From positions 1 through 61,069 of the forward strand of contig CBDULP010000014.1 of assembly GCA_965368085.1 (NCBI GenBank): a stretch of DNA of 61,069 bases, written 5' to 3'. Below, piece after piece: positions 53,356-61,069 of this stretch. Origin of the DNA: Peptoclostridium sp965368085 (lineage in GTDB: Bacteria; Bacillota; Clostridia; Peptostreptococcales; Peptostreptococcaceae). Every line of letters starts with the position of its first letter. The stretch's first letter is position 1. The notes under the pieces were generated by a model that was not told where the DNA came from, searched no databases, and saw nothing but the letters and a program-made list of their open reading frames with translations. The position numbers and the translations under genes are program-made.

Positions 53356-53571
53356 TTAGTCTCTTTCAACAGTTATTACACAGTCTGGACACATAGTTGC
53401 ACAGTTTGTACATCCTATGCATTTGTCTGCATCTGTAACTGATGCTGGGTTATAACCCTTAGCGTTTATCTTTTCTTTGTCGATAGCTACGATGTTAACT
53501 GGACATACTGTAGTACAAAGTCCGCATCCCTTACAACGGTCTACATCGAAAGTAACTTTACCCTTAGCCAT
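53356..53571 (-). CDS. 2-oxoacid:ferredoxin oxidoreductase, delta subunit (2x 4Fe-4S)
   Basis: A 71-aa ferredoxin-like protein. Two cluster motifs are seen, CKGCGLCTTVCPV (11-23) and CIGCTNCATMCPD (about 52-64), so it should carry two 4Fe-4S clusters and pass electrons from the thiamine-PP site to ferredoxin. First gene of the vor operon, with a GGAGG site upstream. Confidence 0.93.
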   Translation of the reverse strand: MAKGKVTFDVDRCKGCGLCTTVCPVNIVAIDKEKINAKGYNPASVTDADKCIGCTNCATMCPDCVITVERD

Positions 53572-53828
53572 TTGGACCCTCCTTAATATTTAAAAAAGTT
53601 TTAAAAACACTTTATTAATATATATCTAAAAATCCAGTCGACTTATTGCCGGCCAAATTTTTCAAACTGTTTTGGCACACATATATTTTGTCGATATTAA
53701 ATATCTACCTCATATGCAGCTTGATCATTCAAGGTATAGCCGGCCCGCTCTTGCAAGTTTTGCATATGCAGGTCCAGCTTACCTGATTGGCATTTGTATT
53801 TATCTATTATTCAAGAATGTCCGGCGAT

Positions 53829-54512
53829 TTACATCCAGTCTTCTCTCATATATAGCTTAATCGGGAATACACTTTCCTTTATCTCTTCTGGAAGCTCTTT
53901 TAGAATGCTTTCAGTACATGCCGTGTATTTCAATGGTATATTCTTAAGCGCAGAAACTTTCTTTGAAAGCTCATAGCCCTTTATGACATCTTCAACTGTC
54001 GTTTCCCTCACAAGGTGCGTATTGTTTATAAGGCCTGTAACCTTAATTCCAGTAGTCTGCTCTATTTTTTCCATATGGTCGATTACACCCTCTGGAGTAG
54101 CTGTCTGCTCCCTGTTTGCGTTTATCACGAAAAACATGTCGTAGTTTTCCTTGTCAAGACTTCCTGCAAATCTTGCAAAGGCTCTAGCTCCCACATGGTC
54201 TCCTCCAAGGTCTATTACATAACCATAGTCTTCATTTACCATAGGTGCCGTAACTTCTGCCGTAAGAGCCGGAACGTCAACAGCCCTTCCTTCTATAGAA
54301 CTGTCTATAACTCGAATGTTTTTCTCCTGAAGAAAACTTTTTTTCTCCCTAGACCTGAAATACGGATTAACAACGTCCATATCTGATATTGCAACTCTGC
54401 CTTCTACCAGTTCCCTCAGCTTTAGCACATAGTTTACAGCGAATTCTGTTTTTCCACTTCCATAGTGTCCAGTGATTATTCTAACTCTCTTGTCATTTGT
54501 AATCAATTTCAA
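53829..54512 (-). CDS. P-loop ATP-binding protein, MinD/SIMIBI-like
   Basis: A 227-aa NTPase. Walker A is TGHYGSGKTEFAVN (about 14-27), the switch region DMDVVNPYFRSRE follows and Walker B is YVIDLGGDHVG. No membrane-targeting helix is obvious. Genes of this type frequently stand next to vor/kor operons, but its task is unknown; assembly or maturation of the iron-sulfur enzyme is a guess. Its start overlaps the preceding small gene by 4 bp (ATGA-type), and a 257-bp gap separates it from the vor operon. Confidence 0.7.
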   Translation of the reverse strand: MKLITNDKRVRIITGHYGSGKTEFAVNYVLKLRELVEGRVAISDMDVVNPYFRSREKKSFLQEKNIRVIDSSIEGRAVDVPALTAEVTAPMVNEDYGYVIDLGGDHVGARAFARFAGSLDKENYDMFFVINANREQTATPEGVIDHMEKIEQTTGIKVTGLINNTHLVRETTVEDVIKGYELSKKVSALKNIPLKYTACTESILKELPEEIKESVFPIKLYMREDWM

Positions 54513-54763
54513 TCACCATTTCCTTCCACTTCAATACTGCATTCACGGATCTTTTCTATATCCATATCCAGCAAGCAATCCTGCAATCGATTTCCCGTAA
54601 TTTCATTTTCATTATAACTCAAAAAGTCGATGTATGGTACTGAATATTTATACTTTATATTGCAAGTTGAGTTTTCAGAAAATTTATAATTTATGCTCAA
54701 TTCGCATATTTCAGCGTCAAAATCGCAATGTATATGCGTTAACTTGCAATTGTATCTACGCAC
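54509..54763 (-). CDS. Small hypothetical protein (84 aa), GTG start
   Basis: An 84-aa, Cys- and Asn-rich protein (RRYNCKLTHIHCDFDAEICE near the N-terminus) that ends in EVEGNGD. It overlaps the ATP-binding protein gene by 4 bp, which supports translation. The GTG at 54763 lies in the loop of a 13-bp inverted repeat and lacks a good ribosome site, so the true start is uncertain. No family recognised. Confidence 0.5.
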   Translation of the reverse strand: MRRYNCKLTHIHCDFDAEICELSINYKFSENSTCNIKYKYSVPYIDFLSYNENEITGNRLQDCLLDMDIEKIRECSIEVEGNGD

Positions 54764-54790
54764 GCGGATTAATATGCAGATACAATTGCA
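54745..54790. repeat. 13-bp inverted repeat around the small-gene start
   Basis: TGCAATTGTATCT (54745-54757) and its exact reverse complement (54778-54790) are separated by 20 bp that contain the GTG start. No T-run follows, so not a terminator. Confidence 0.55.
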
Positions 54791-54808
54791 TTTTCATACA
54801 TAATTTTT

Positions 54809-55879
54809 CTAGTATGACTTAGCTTCCTCTTCCCCTCTTAGGACTCTTAGTCCACCTTGAGCAAGAGCTATCATTTCGTCTTCTCCCGGATATATCTTAA
54901 CTGGGCATATAAAGCCTACTCTTTCCTCTATATAGCTTGTAACAATCTTTGAATATGCTATTCCACCAGTAAGCACTATTGCGTCTACCTTACCTTTAAG
55001 AGCCGCAGCGCAAGATCCTATTTCCTTTGCAGTCTGGTATGACATTGCATCGTATATTATCTTTGCCTTCTCGTCTCCATCTTCTATCATCTTTTCAACG
55101 TCTCTTGCATCGTTAGTTCCAAGGTATGCAACAAGTCCGCCATTACCCTTAAGCTTTTTCTTCATTTCCCCAAGAGTGAATTTTTCGCTGTAGCAAAGTT
55201 TTACAGTATCTCCAACTGGAAGTCCTCCTGCTCTTTCCGGTGAGAATGGTCCTTCTCCGTCAAGTGCGTTGTTTACATCTATAACTCTGCCCTTTTCATG
55301 AGCACCGACAGATACTCCTCCGCCCATGTGAGCCACTATTATGTTTACTTCATCGTATTTCTTGCCCATTTCAGCAGCTGCTCTTCTTGCAACGGCCTTT
55401 TGGTTAAGCGCATGGAATATAGACTTTCTGTCCACTTCAGGCATTCCTGATATTCTTGCGACGTCGTTCATCTCGTCTACAACAACAGGGTCAACTATGA
55501 AAGCTCCGACTCCGGCCTCAGAAGCTATTTCCTTTGCTATTATTCCGCCAAGGTTTGACGCATGCTCTCCAAGAACACCAACCTTAAGATCTTCTATCAT
55601 GTTTTCAGAAACCGCATATGTTCCTCCGGCTATAGGCTTTAAAAGCCCTCCTCTTCCAACTACTGCACTAAGAGAAGATATTTCTATTCCGCCCTCTTTT
55701 AGAGCCTCTTCTATAACGCTTTTTCTAAACTCGAACTGGTCTGCTATTTTCTCGTACTTGCAGATTTCCTCAGTTGAGTGTCTAAGCGTCTTTTCAAATA
55801 TCTCTTCTTCGTTTTCAAAAACTGCTATTTTTGTAGAAGTAGAGCCTGGGTTGATAGCTAAAATCCTGTATTTTTCCAT
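54809..55879 (-). CDS. buk: Butyrate kinase (branched-chain fatty acid kinase), copy 1
   Basis: A 356-aa acetate/butyrate kinase-family enzyme that makes ATP from acyl-phosphate. Family features: INPGSTSTKIAVF (9-21), VVGRGGLLKPIAGGTY, HMGGGVSVGAHEKGRVIDVN and SPERAGGLPVGD. It follows ptb by 45 bp. Two kinases flank one ptb; they may differ in preference, for example for butyrate against isobutyrate/isovalerate. The nearby VOR genes favour a branched-chain role. Confidence 0.93.
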   Translation of the reverse strand: MEKYRILAINPGSTSTKIAVFENEEEIFEKTLRHSTEEICKYEKIADQFEFRKSVIEEALKEGGIEISSLSAVVGRGGLLKPIAGGTYAVSENMIEDLKVGVLGEHASNLGGIIAKEIASEAGVGAFIVDPVVVDEMNDVARISGMPEVDRKSIFHALNQKAVARRAAAEMGKKYDEVNIIVAHMGGGVSVGAHEKGRVIDVNNALDGEGPFSPERAGGLPVGDTVKLCYSEKFTLGEMKKKLKGNGGLVAYLGTNDARDVEKMIEDGDEKAKIIYDAMSYQTAKEIGSCAAALKGKVDAIVLTGGIAYSKIVTSYIEERVGFICPVKIYPGEDEMIALAQGGLRVLRGEEEAKSY

Positions 55880-55923
55880 TTGATTTCCTCCCCGTATTAA
55901 TAAATCTTTTGCAGCCTATGCTT

Positions 55924-56823
55924 TTATTTTGAAGCAGCTAAAACTCCAAGAGCTATAGAGTTAAGCTTTGTAACATCGCTGTCCGCTCTTGATGTAAGAA
56001 CAACTGGAGCCTTTGCTCCCACTATAAGTCCAGCATTTTCAGATTTTGCAAAGAACACCATTGACTTGTAAAGCACATTTCCCGCCTCTATGTCAGGAAC
56101 CATTAGTATGTCAGCCTTTCCGGCTATAGGATGATCCATTCCCTTGTGCTTTGCAGCCTCTTCAGATACCGCATTGTCAAGCGCAAAAGGTCCGCCAACC
56201 ATGCATCCTTCAAACTCTCCAGCCTTATACATATCTTCAAGCTCTTTTGCCTCTACTGTTGCTGGCATTTTATCGTTAACTTTTTCCTTCGCACAAAGAA
56301 CCGCAACCTTAGGCTCCTCTACCCCTATAGAGTGTGCAACAGAAACCGCATTTTCTATTATCTGCTTTTTAGTCTTTACATCTGGAGCTATGTTCATTGC
56401 AGCGTCTGTAACAAAGAACATTCTGTCATATCCAGGTATTGCAAAAAGTGCAACGTGGCTTAGCACATTTCCTGTTCTAAGGCCTACTTCCTTGTTAAGT
56501 ACGGCCTTTAGTATTATTGAAGTGTCTACAAGCCCCTTCATTACTACATGAGCCCTTCCGCTTGAAACAAATTCAACGGCCTTTAGCGAAGCTGCAGCAA
56601 GGTCCTTCTCGTCTACAACCTCGTAGTTTGAAAGGTCTATTCCTTCAGCCTTTGCTATTTCCTCTATTTTTTGCGCATCTCCCACAAGTATTGCATTTGC
56701 TATGCCTTCTTTTCTTGCATTCTCAACAGCTATAAGAACCTCTTTGTCCTGAGCACATGCAACAGATATTGTCTTTGGTCCTTTTTCCCTTGCAAGGGCT
56801 ATCATTTCCTTGAAATCTTTCAT
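55924..56823 (-). CDS. ptb: Phosphate butyryltransferase
   Basis: A 299-aa enzyme that exchanges CoA for phosphate on butyryl- or branched acyl-CoA. Family features: AHVVMKGLVDTSIILKAVL, AMNIAPDVKTKKQI and EAGNVLYKSMVFF. It starts directly after the stop of the upstream kinase gene (TAAATG), a tight operon. Confidence 0.95.
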   Translation of the reverse strand: MKDFKEMIALAREKGPKTISVACAQDKEVLIAVENARKEGIANAILVGDAQKIEEIAKAEGIDLSNYEVVDEKDLAAASLKAVEFVSSGRAHVVMKGLVDTSIILKAVLNKEVGLRTGNVLSHVALFAIPGYDRMFFVTDAAMNIAPDVKTKKQIIENAVSVAHSIGVEEPKVAVLCAKEKVNDKMPATVEAKELEDMYKAGEFEGCMVGGPFALDNAVSEEAAKHKGMDHPIAGKADILMVPDIEAGNVLYKSMVFFAKSENAGLIVGAKAPVVLTSRADSDVTKLNSIALGVLAASK

Positions 56824-57906
56824 TTATTTCACCTCGTCCTCATATATTTTAGCTTGTTCTTCTCCATTCATAACTCTCATTGCACCTTCATTGAGAGCGC
56901 CCATTTCATCTTCTCCAGGCACTGCTATGACCGGTGCTATGAACTGAATCATTTCTTTTATATAATCAACAAGAAGCTTTGAATGTGCAAGTCCTCCAGT
57001 TATGACTATGGCCTGAACGTCTCCCTTCAGGGCAGTCGCCATGGCTCCTATCTCCTTGCCTATCTGGTATCCCATGGCCTCGAATATGAGCTTTGCCTTC
57101 TCGTCTCCCTGCTCTATCATCTTTATTACTTCTCTTGCATCATTGGTTCCAAGGTATGCCACAAGGCCTCCCTTGCCTTTAAGCTTTTTCTTCATGTCTT
57201 TATGTGTATATTTGCCCGAATAGCACAATTTCACAAGATCACCTATGGGAAGTCCTCCCGTTCTTTCAGGAGAAAAAGGGCCCATTTCATTTGCATTGTT
57301 GTAGTCTATATTCGCGCCCCTTCTCACCGGAGCGACGCTTATGCCGCCCCCAAGGTGGGCTACTACGAGATTTATATCCTCAAATTTCTTTCCAAGCTGC
57401 CTTGCAACCTTACGGCCTACAGCCTTTATGTTTAGCGCATGCCCTTGCGATCTTCTCTCTATTTCAGGCATTCCTGATATTCTGGCAACATCATCAAATT
57501 CATCAACCGCCACGGGATCAACTATGAAGCTTGGGACATTGGTCATGTCGGCTATGGCCTTTGCTATTATCCCTCCAAGGTTTGAAGCGTGTTCTCCCCT
57601 CTTCCCTTCTTTAAGGTCTTTTATCATTGCATCCGAAACGCTGTATGTACCTCCGGGAATTGGGGCTAAAAGTCCGCCTCTTCCAACTACAGCCTTTAAG
57701 TCCTCTGTTGAAAATCCCTCTTTTTCAAGCCACTCCAGTATGATGTCCTTTCTCATTTCAAACTGATCCGCTATCTTTTCGTATTTCTCCAGCTCGTCTG
57801 GAGAATGAGAAAGATTGCTCTCTGCTATGCAGTCTGCATTCTTGAAAAGCGCTACCTTGGTCGACGTTGAACCGGGGTTTATTGCAAGTATATACTCTTT
57901 AGACAC
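56824..57906 (-). CDS. buk: Butyrate kinase, copy 2 (first gene of the buk-ptb-buk operon)
   Basis: A 360-aa paralogue of the other kinase with INPGSTSTKVALF, VVGRGGLLAPIPGGTY, LGGGISVAPVRRGANIDYN and SPERTGGLPIGD. Differences in the sugar-kinase-like substrate loop (APVRRGANIDYN against GAHEKGRVIDVN) may reflect a different acid preference. It ends one base before the ptb ATG. Confidence 0.93.
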   Translation of the reverse strand: MSKEYILAINPGSTSTKVALFKNADCIAESNLSHSPDELEKYEKIADQFEMRKDIILEWLEKEGFSTEDLKAVVGRGGLLAPIPGGTYSVSDAMIKDLKEGKRGEHASNLGGIIAKAIADMTNVPSFIVDPVAVDEFDDVARISGMPEIERRSQGHALNIKAVGRKVARQLGKKFEDINLVVAHLGGGISVAPVRRGANIDYNNANEMGPFSPERTGGLPIGDLVKLCYSGKYTHKDMKKKLKGKGGLVAYLGTNDAREVIKMIEQGDEKAKLIFEAMGYQIGKEIGAMATALKGDVQAIVITGGLAHSKLLVDYIKEMIQFIAPVIAVPGEDEMGALNEGAMRVMNGEEQAKIYEDEVK

Positions 57907-58151
57907 AAAATCACCTCATATTTTAGTCTTCTACACTTATATACCTCAATTTGATATTTTTATTGCCCTTTTTATTTTATTTACCGTGAATTTCACTGAA
58001 ATATTTAATCGAAAAGCGGAAAATCATAAGTTTTTTGATGCAAATGTATGTGTAAAACGTTTTCATATGCATGTGAAAAGCATTTGGAAAATCGATAAAA
58101 TCGAATCATTGTTTTTTTCTTTATACCAATATGATATATCCAAAACAAAAA
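57907..58151. promoter_or_regulatory. Intergenic region with the buk operon promoter
   Basis: About 245 AT-rich bp between the cdaR terminator and the first buk gene. The ribosome site (GAGGTGATTTTG) is visible before the start; promoter boxes are not clear enough to place. No other feature seen. Confidence 0.35.
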
Positions 58152-58207
58152 AAATGCAATATTAGGATTAAAGATTTTTACATCTCCAATCCCAATATTG
58201 CATTTTT
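58152..58207 (-). terminator. Terminator whose 5' arm lies in the end of cdaR
   Basis: An 18-bp stem with one mismatch: AAATGCAATATTGGGATT (codons before the cdaR stop) pairs with AATCCTAATATTGCATTT, followed by TTTTTGTTTT on the minus strand. The stop codon lies in the loop. Confidence 0.8.
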
Positions 58208-59383
58208 CGGCTCTATTTCAAGTATTTCAAGCTCCTCGGGTGCATTGTATTCAATTCGGAATTTTGCAGGATTGTCCAGCGGTTCCTGCATATTGATAAA
58301 AATTTCTACATCTTCCGGAGTGAATTTTTTGTTACTTTCCTCTAAATAAGCCACTTTCACTTTTATCTGCTCTGGAATGTCGTTTTTAGAAATGTCTAAA
58401 TTTTGTATGTTGTCTATAAACCTAATTCTTTCTTTCGAAATATATAAATTTTCTACAACCAGTTTTGAAAGGTCCAAATCCACTAATATTTTTTTTGTTT
58501 CAGAAAAAATATTTTCTGGAATCTGAAGCTCAATATCCACTTTTTTGTCTTTTTCCAGGTCTTCTATATCCAGTGGAACTGTCTTTATGCTTTTTATTTT
58601 TTCAACATCTTCTTCATTTCCCATAATCAATATTTTAGCCGGGCTGATCACCTTGCTCTTTATCCTGTAGTCTTCTCCTATGTCTCCACTTAGCACAAGT
58701 TCTACGGGGACTTCTTTGCTCTTTTGTATTCCAACCCCTACATATACGTTTTCATCCCTTATTCCGACGCCTTTAATTTCCCTGCCGTGGTCATCAAGAG
58801 CTATAACTTTGCTTTTGGCATTGAATGAACCCTTTTTATCAGATACCTCAAGAGTTGCATTTAGGGAATTTATCTTTTCCACAAGACTTTTGGGACCGTC
58901 TACAAATGTATATTGCGGATTAATATTCACCTGTGATATCTTAAAGCTGTCTATTGGATTGCCCTCTATTTTGATATCTATCTTTTTCTTTTCAACCACA
59001 TATTCTTCTAAATCTAGCGAAACAGTGCTGTCTGGTATAAGCGTATATGTCAGGCCTTCCGGCACTTTCACCTGTATGTCCATAATGTTTTTACCCACAT
59101 GAGGTTTTTTTACACTCGAATACACCTTTATCTTTTCATCTTCCACATCTTTCATTATGGATCTTCTCCCCCTGAGTATTAGCCTTACGTCAAGTTTTGA
59201 CTCTGGGGATATTGTCATTCCTGAATCTTTTATCTGCTCCAAGTTTTGTATGTCTACATCCAGTCCCGAAAAATCCCTTATTATCATGGGATCGACCTCG
59301 GCCATCACATACACCCACATAAGAAACGCGAATGTCGCAGACACAATCTTCATCTTTATGTCATTTTTGAAAAAACTGATCAT
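58178..59383 (-). CDS. cdaR: YbbR-domain protein, regulator of CdaA
   Basis: A 401-aa protein with one N-terminal transmembrane helix (about 8-28) and four YbbR repeats outside the membrane (beta-strand patterns such as VYVMAEVDP, VPVELVLSGDIGEDY and EVPVELV-type starts). CdaR binds and controls the membrane cyclase CdaA. Its ATG overlaps the cdaA stop by 4 bp. In many Firmicutes glmM follows; here it is about 9 kb downstream. Confidence 0.88.
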   Translation of the reverse strand: MISFFKNDIKMKIVSATFAFLMWVYVMAEVDPMIIRDFSGLDVDIQNLEQIKDSGMTISPESKLDVRLILRGRRSIMKDVEDEKIKVYSSVKKPHVGKNIMDIQVKVPEGLTYTLIPDSTVSLDLEEYVVEKKKIDIKIEGNPIDSFKISQVNINPQYTFVDGPKSLVEKINSLNATLEVSDKKGSFNAKSKVIALDDHGREIKGVGIRDENVYVGVGIQKSKEVPVELVLSGDIGEDYRIKSKVISPAKILIMGNEEDVEKIKSIKTVPLDIEDLEKDKKVDIELQIPENIFSETKKILVDLDLSKLVVENLYISKERIRFIDNIQNLDISKNDIPEQIKVKVAYLEESNKKFTPEDVEIFINMQEPLDNPAKFRIEYNAPEELEILEIEPKNAILGLEM

Positions 59384-60234
59384 TTAAAAAACCTTCCTTT
59401 TCTGAAAAAACCTTCCCTTTTGCCCTCTTTTCTCTTGAATATTCCCTTGATTTCATTTTCATTCATAAGAGCCTTTTGAAGCACTTCCCTTAGGTAATTT
59501 ACAGTTACATTCCTGTACAGTTTCCCGTTGCTTGCAACTGAAACATGTCCGCTTTCTTCAGAAACTATTATAGAAATGCAATCTGACATTTCAGTTATTC
59601 CTATTCCCGCCCGGTGTCTCGTTCCAAGCTCTTTGTTAAGATATTTATTCTCTGTAAGCGGAAGAAAGCATCCTGCCGCCATTATCCTGTTGTTTTTTAT
59701 GGCTACTGCCCCATCGTGAAGCGGTGTATTTGGAATGAATATGTTTATTAGAAGCTGTCTTGTTATTCTACCGTCTATTTGCGTTCCAGTTTGAATTATT
59801 TCATTTATTCCCGTTTCTCTCTCAATTACTATTAATGCGCCTATCTTTTGCCTTGCCAGAGAAAAAGCAGCCTCGCTTATTTCCCCTATTGCCATTTCCC
59901 TGTCTTCTTCGCTTTCAAATCCTCCAGGAGACTTTGCTATGAGCTTTGTCCTTCCTATGTATTCAAGCGCCCTTCTAAGCTCCGGCTGAAACACTATAAG
60001 TAGCGCTATAACTCCTACTGTCATTGTATTTTTGAGTATCCAGCTGACAACGTGCAGCTGAAAAAGCTCGCTGAGCTTTGTAGCTATTACAAGTACAAGT
60101 ATTCCTTTGACAAGCTGCTCCGCCCTTGTCTCTTTTATGAGCATGTAGAGCTTGTAAAATACATAGGCCACTATTGCTATATCTATTACATCAAGTATTC
60201 CTATGTTCATTATTATGTCTTTTAACTCCCACAA
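59380..60234 (-). CDS. cdaA: Diadenylate cyclase CdaA
   Basis: A 284-aa membrane enzyme that makes cyclic di-AMP from two ATP. Three helices lie in the first ~90 residues. The DAC (DisA_N) domain has LHDGAVAI (DGA motif) and LGTRHRAGIGI (RHR motif). I chose the TTG at 60234 because GGAGG lies 7 nt upstream; the GTG at 60249 overlaps that ribosome site. Cyclic di-AMP controls potassium and cell-wall homeostasis. Confidence 0.94.
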   Translation of the reverse strand: MWELKDIIMNIGILDVIDIAIVAYVFYKLYMLIKETRAEQLVKGILVLVIATKLSELFQLHVVSWILKNTMTVGVIALLIVFQPELRRALEYIGRTKLIAKSPGGFESEEDREMAIGEISEAAFSLARQKIGALIVIERETGINEIIQTGTQIDGRITRQLLINIFIPNTPLHDGAVAIKNNRIMAAGCFLPLTENKYLNKELGTRHRAGIGITEMSDCISIIVSEESGHVSVASNGKLYRNVTVNYLREVLQKALMNENEIKGIFKRKEGKREGFFRKGRFFK

Positions 60235-60365
60235 ACTAAAGACCTCCACTTCATAAACTTATTAACTTATACTATCCATATTATCACACCGAGACCTATA
60301 AAAAAAGTTTATTGGCACTTAACGGGAAAATAAGCAATCCACTCGCGACTAAAGTCACAGAATAT

Positions 60366-60400
60366 AAAAAAAAGAAGCCCTATCTACTAATAGAACTTCC
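60366..60400 (-). terminator. Terminator of the 5S-tRNA transcript
   Basis: Interrupted stem GAAG..CTAT/ATAG..CTTC with loop TAGTAG, followed by eight T on the minus strand, just after tRNA-Gly. Confidence 0.7.
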
Positions 60401-60410
60401 TCTTTATAAT

Positions 60411-60484
60411 TGGAGCGGGTGAAGGGGATCGAACCCTCGCAACCGGCTTGGAAGGCCGGGGCTCTACCACTGAGCTACACCCGC
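60411..60484 (-). tRNA. tRNA-Gly (TCC)
   Basis: Full cloverleaf with acceptor GCGGGTG, anticodon loop CTTCCAA and T-loop GGTTCGATCC; 3' CCA is encoded. Confidence 0.95.
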
Positions 60485-60507
60485 ATATCTTGCAGTATTT
60501 ATTTTTA

Positions 60508-60591
60508 TGGTGCGGGTGGAGGGACTTGAACCCCCACGTACTGGACACTAGATCCTAAGTCTAGCGCGTCTGCCAATTCCGCCACACCCGC
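60508..60591 (-). tRNA. tRNA-Leu (TAG)
   Basis: Class II tRNA with a long variable arm. Acceptor GCGGGTG, anticodon loop ACTTAGG, T-loop GGTTCAAGTCC, encoded CCA. Confidence 0.95.
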
Positions 60592-60679
60592 ATGTGTGTT
60601 TTTCTTTTGCTTATCTGTATACATTATATCATATATTGTATATTTGTCAACACCCTAATCAAGAAACAAGTGACTAAAG

Positions 60680-60755
60680 TGGAGCTGGTGATGGGACTTG
60701 AACCCGCAACCTACTGATTACAAGTCAGTTGCTCTGCCAATTGAGCTACACCAGC
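60680..60755 (-). tRNA. tRNA-Thr (TGT)
   Basis: Acceptor GCTGGTG, anticodon loop CTTGTAA, T-loop GGTTCAAGTCC, encoded CCA. Confidence 0.95.
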
Positions 60756-60763
60756 AATTTTTA

Positions 60764-60840
60764 TGGCGATCCGGAAGGGATTCGAACCCTCGACCTCCAG
60801 CGTGACAGGCTGGCATTCTAACCAACTGAACTACCGGACC
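60764..60840 (-). tRNA. tRNA-Asp (GTC)
   Basis: Acceptor GGTCCGG, anticodon loop CTGTCAC, T-loop GGTTCGAATCC, encoded CCA. Confidence 0.95.
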
Positions 60841-60845
60841 GTATA

Positions 60846-60921
60846 TGGTGGGAGTAACAGGGCTCGAACCTGTGACCCCCTGCTTGTAAGGCAGGTGCTC
60901 TCCCAGCTGAGCTATACTCCC
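60846..60921 (-). tRNA. tRNA-Val (TAC)
   Basis: Acceptor GGGAGTA, anticodon loop CTTACAA, T-loop GGTTCGAGCCC, encoded CCA. Confidence 0.95.
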
Positions 60922-60924
60922 ATA

Positions 60925-60999
60925 TGGTGACCCCACGGGGAATCGAACCCCGGTTACCGCCGTGAAAGGGCGGTGTCTTGACCGCTTGACCATGGGGCC
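60925..60999 (-). tRNA. tRNA-Glu (TTC)
   Basis: Acceptor GGCCCCA, anticodon loop CTTTCAC, T-loop GGTTCGATTCC, encoded CCA. Confidence 0.95.
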
Positions 61000-61002
61000 G
61001 CG

Positions 61003-61069
61003 AAACTGGCTACGTCCTATTCTCCCGGGACCTTCCGGTCCGAGTACCTTCGGCGCTAAGGAGCTTAAC
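61003..61069 (-). rRNA. rrf: 5S rRNA, 3' part (cut by window edge)
   Basis: The minus strand reads GTTAAGCTCCTTAGCGCCGA, then GGTACTCGG, GGGAGAATAGGACGTAGCCA, the typical 3' half of 5S rRNA. The 5' part lies outside the window. Six tRNA genes follow directly, as behind an rrn operon. Confidence 0.93.

Overview
The window looks like chromosomal DNA of a low-GC, anaerobic, amino-acid-fermenting Firmicute of the Clostridia. The organism call is an inference from gene content: paired phosphate butyryltransferase/butyrate kinase genes, a ferredoxin-dependent 2-ketoisovalerate oxidoreductase, a glmS ribozyme, diadenylate cyclase cdaA/cdaR and strong GGAGG ribosome sites. As I recall, related Peptostreptococcaceae have a similar cdaA-cdaR-buk/ptb-vor-glmM-glmS order; I could not check this.

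Region 1 (1-20.6 kb) is ordinary chromosome: a CNNM/CorC transporter, a CDF metal exporter, a molybdopterin oxidoreductase, a PAP2 phosphatase, a cupin, two large PAS-GGDEF-EAL cyclic-di-GMP proteins, a triple-rhodanese lipoprotein, a PucR-type regulator divergent from a transporter plus two M20 amidohydrolases, an alpha/beta hydrolase and an APC permease.

Region 2 (20.6-26.1 kb) is a gene graveyard. It holds fragments of a Cro-type regulator, an alpha/beta hydrolase, an iron alcohol dehydrogenase, a DUF3737 protein and a MerR regulator. Two tandem paralogous secreted proteins with copper-amine-oxidase-N-like domains follow, each preceded by what looks like a fossil right end and tnsA start of an older Tn7-like element.

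Region 3 (26,086-45,906) is a 19.8-kb Tn7-family transposon in the classical attTn7 position, 24 bp past the glmS stop codon. It has TGTAGC...GCTACA ends, four abutting 20-bp TnsB-type sites on the right and three spaced ones on the left. It encodes TnsA, TnsB, TnsC, a TniQ-family TnsD and TnsE, with a KAP-family NTPase gene between tnsD and tnsE. Cargo is on the same strand: an OLD-type ATPase/TOPRIM nuclease overlapping a UvrD-like helicase (Gabija-like), a PLD-fold protein, a membrane protein, a 476-aa orphan, two tiny genes, a lamin-tail-domain remnant and a PD-(D/E)XK-DUF2075 helicase fusion at the left end. The tnsA ribosome site lies in a strong hairpin whose shape is kept in both fossil copies.

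Region 4 (45.9-61.1 kb) is core chromosome, all on the minus strand: glmS behind its ribozyme, glmM, a YitT protein, the vor operon (delta, alpha, beta, gamma), a P-loop ATPase, buk-ptb-buk, cdaR, cdaA, six tRNA genes and the 3' part of a 5S rRNA gene. VOR plus ptb/buk would turn branched-chain 2-oxoacids into acyl-CoA, then acyl-phosphate, then branched fatty acid plus ATP.
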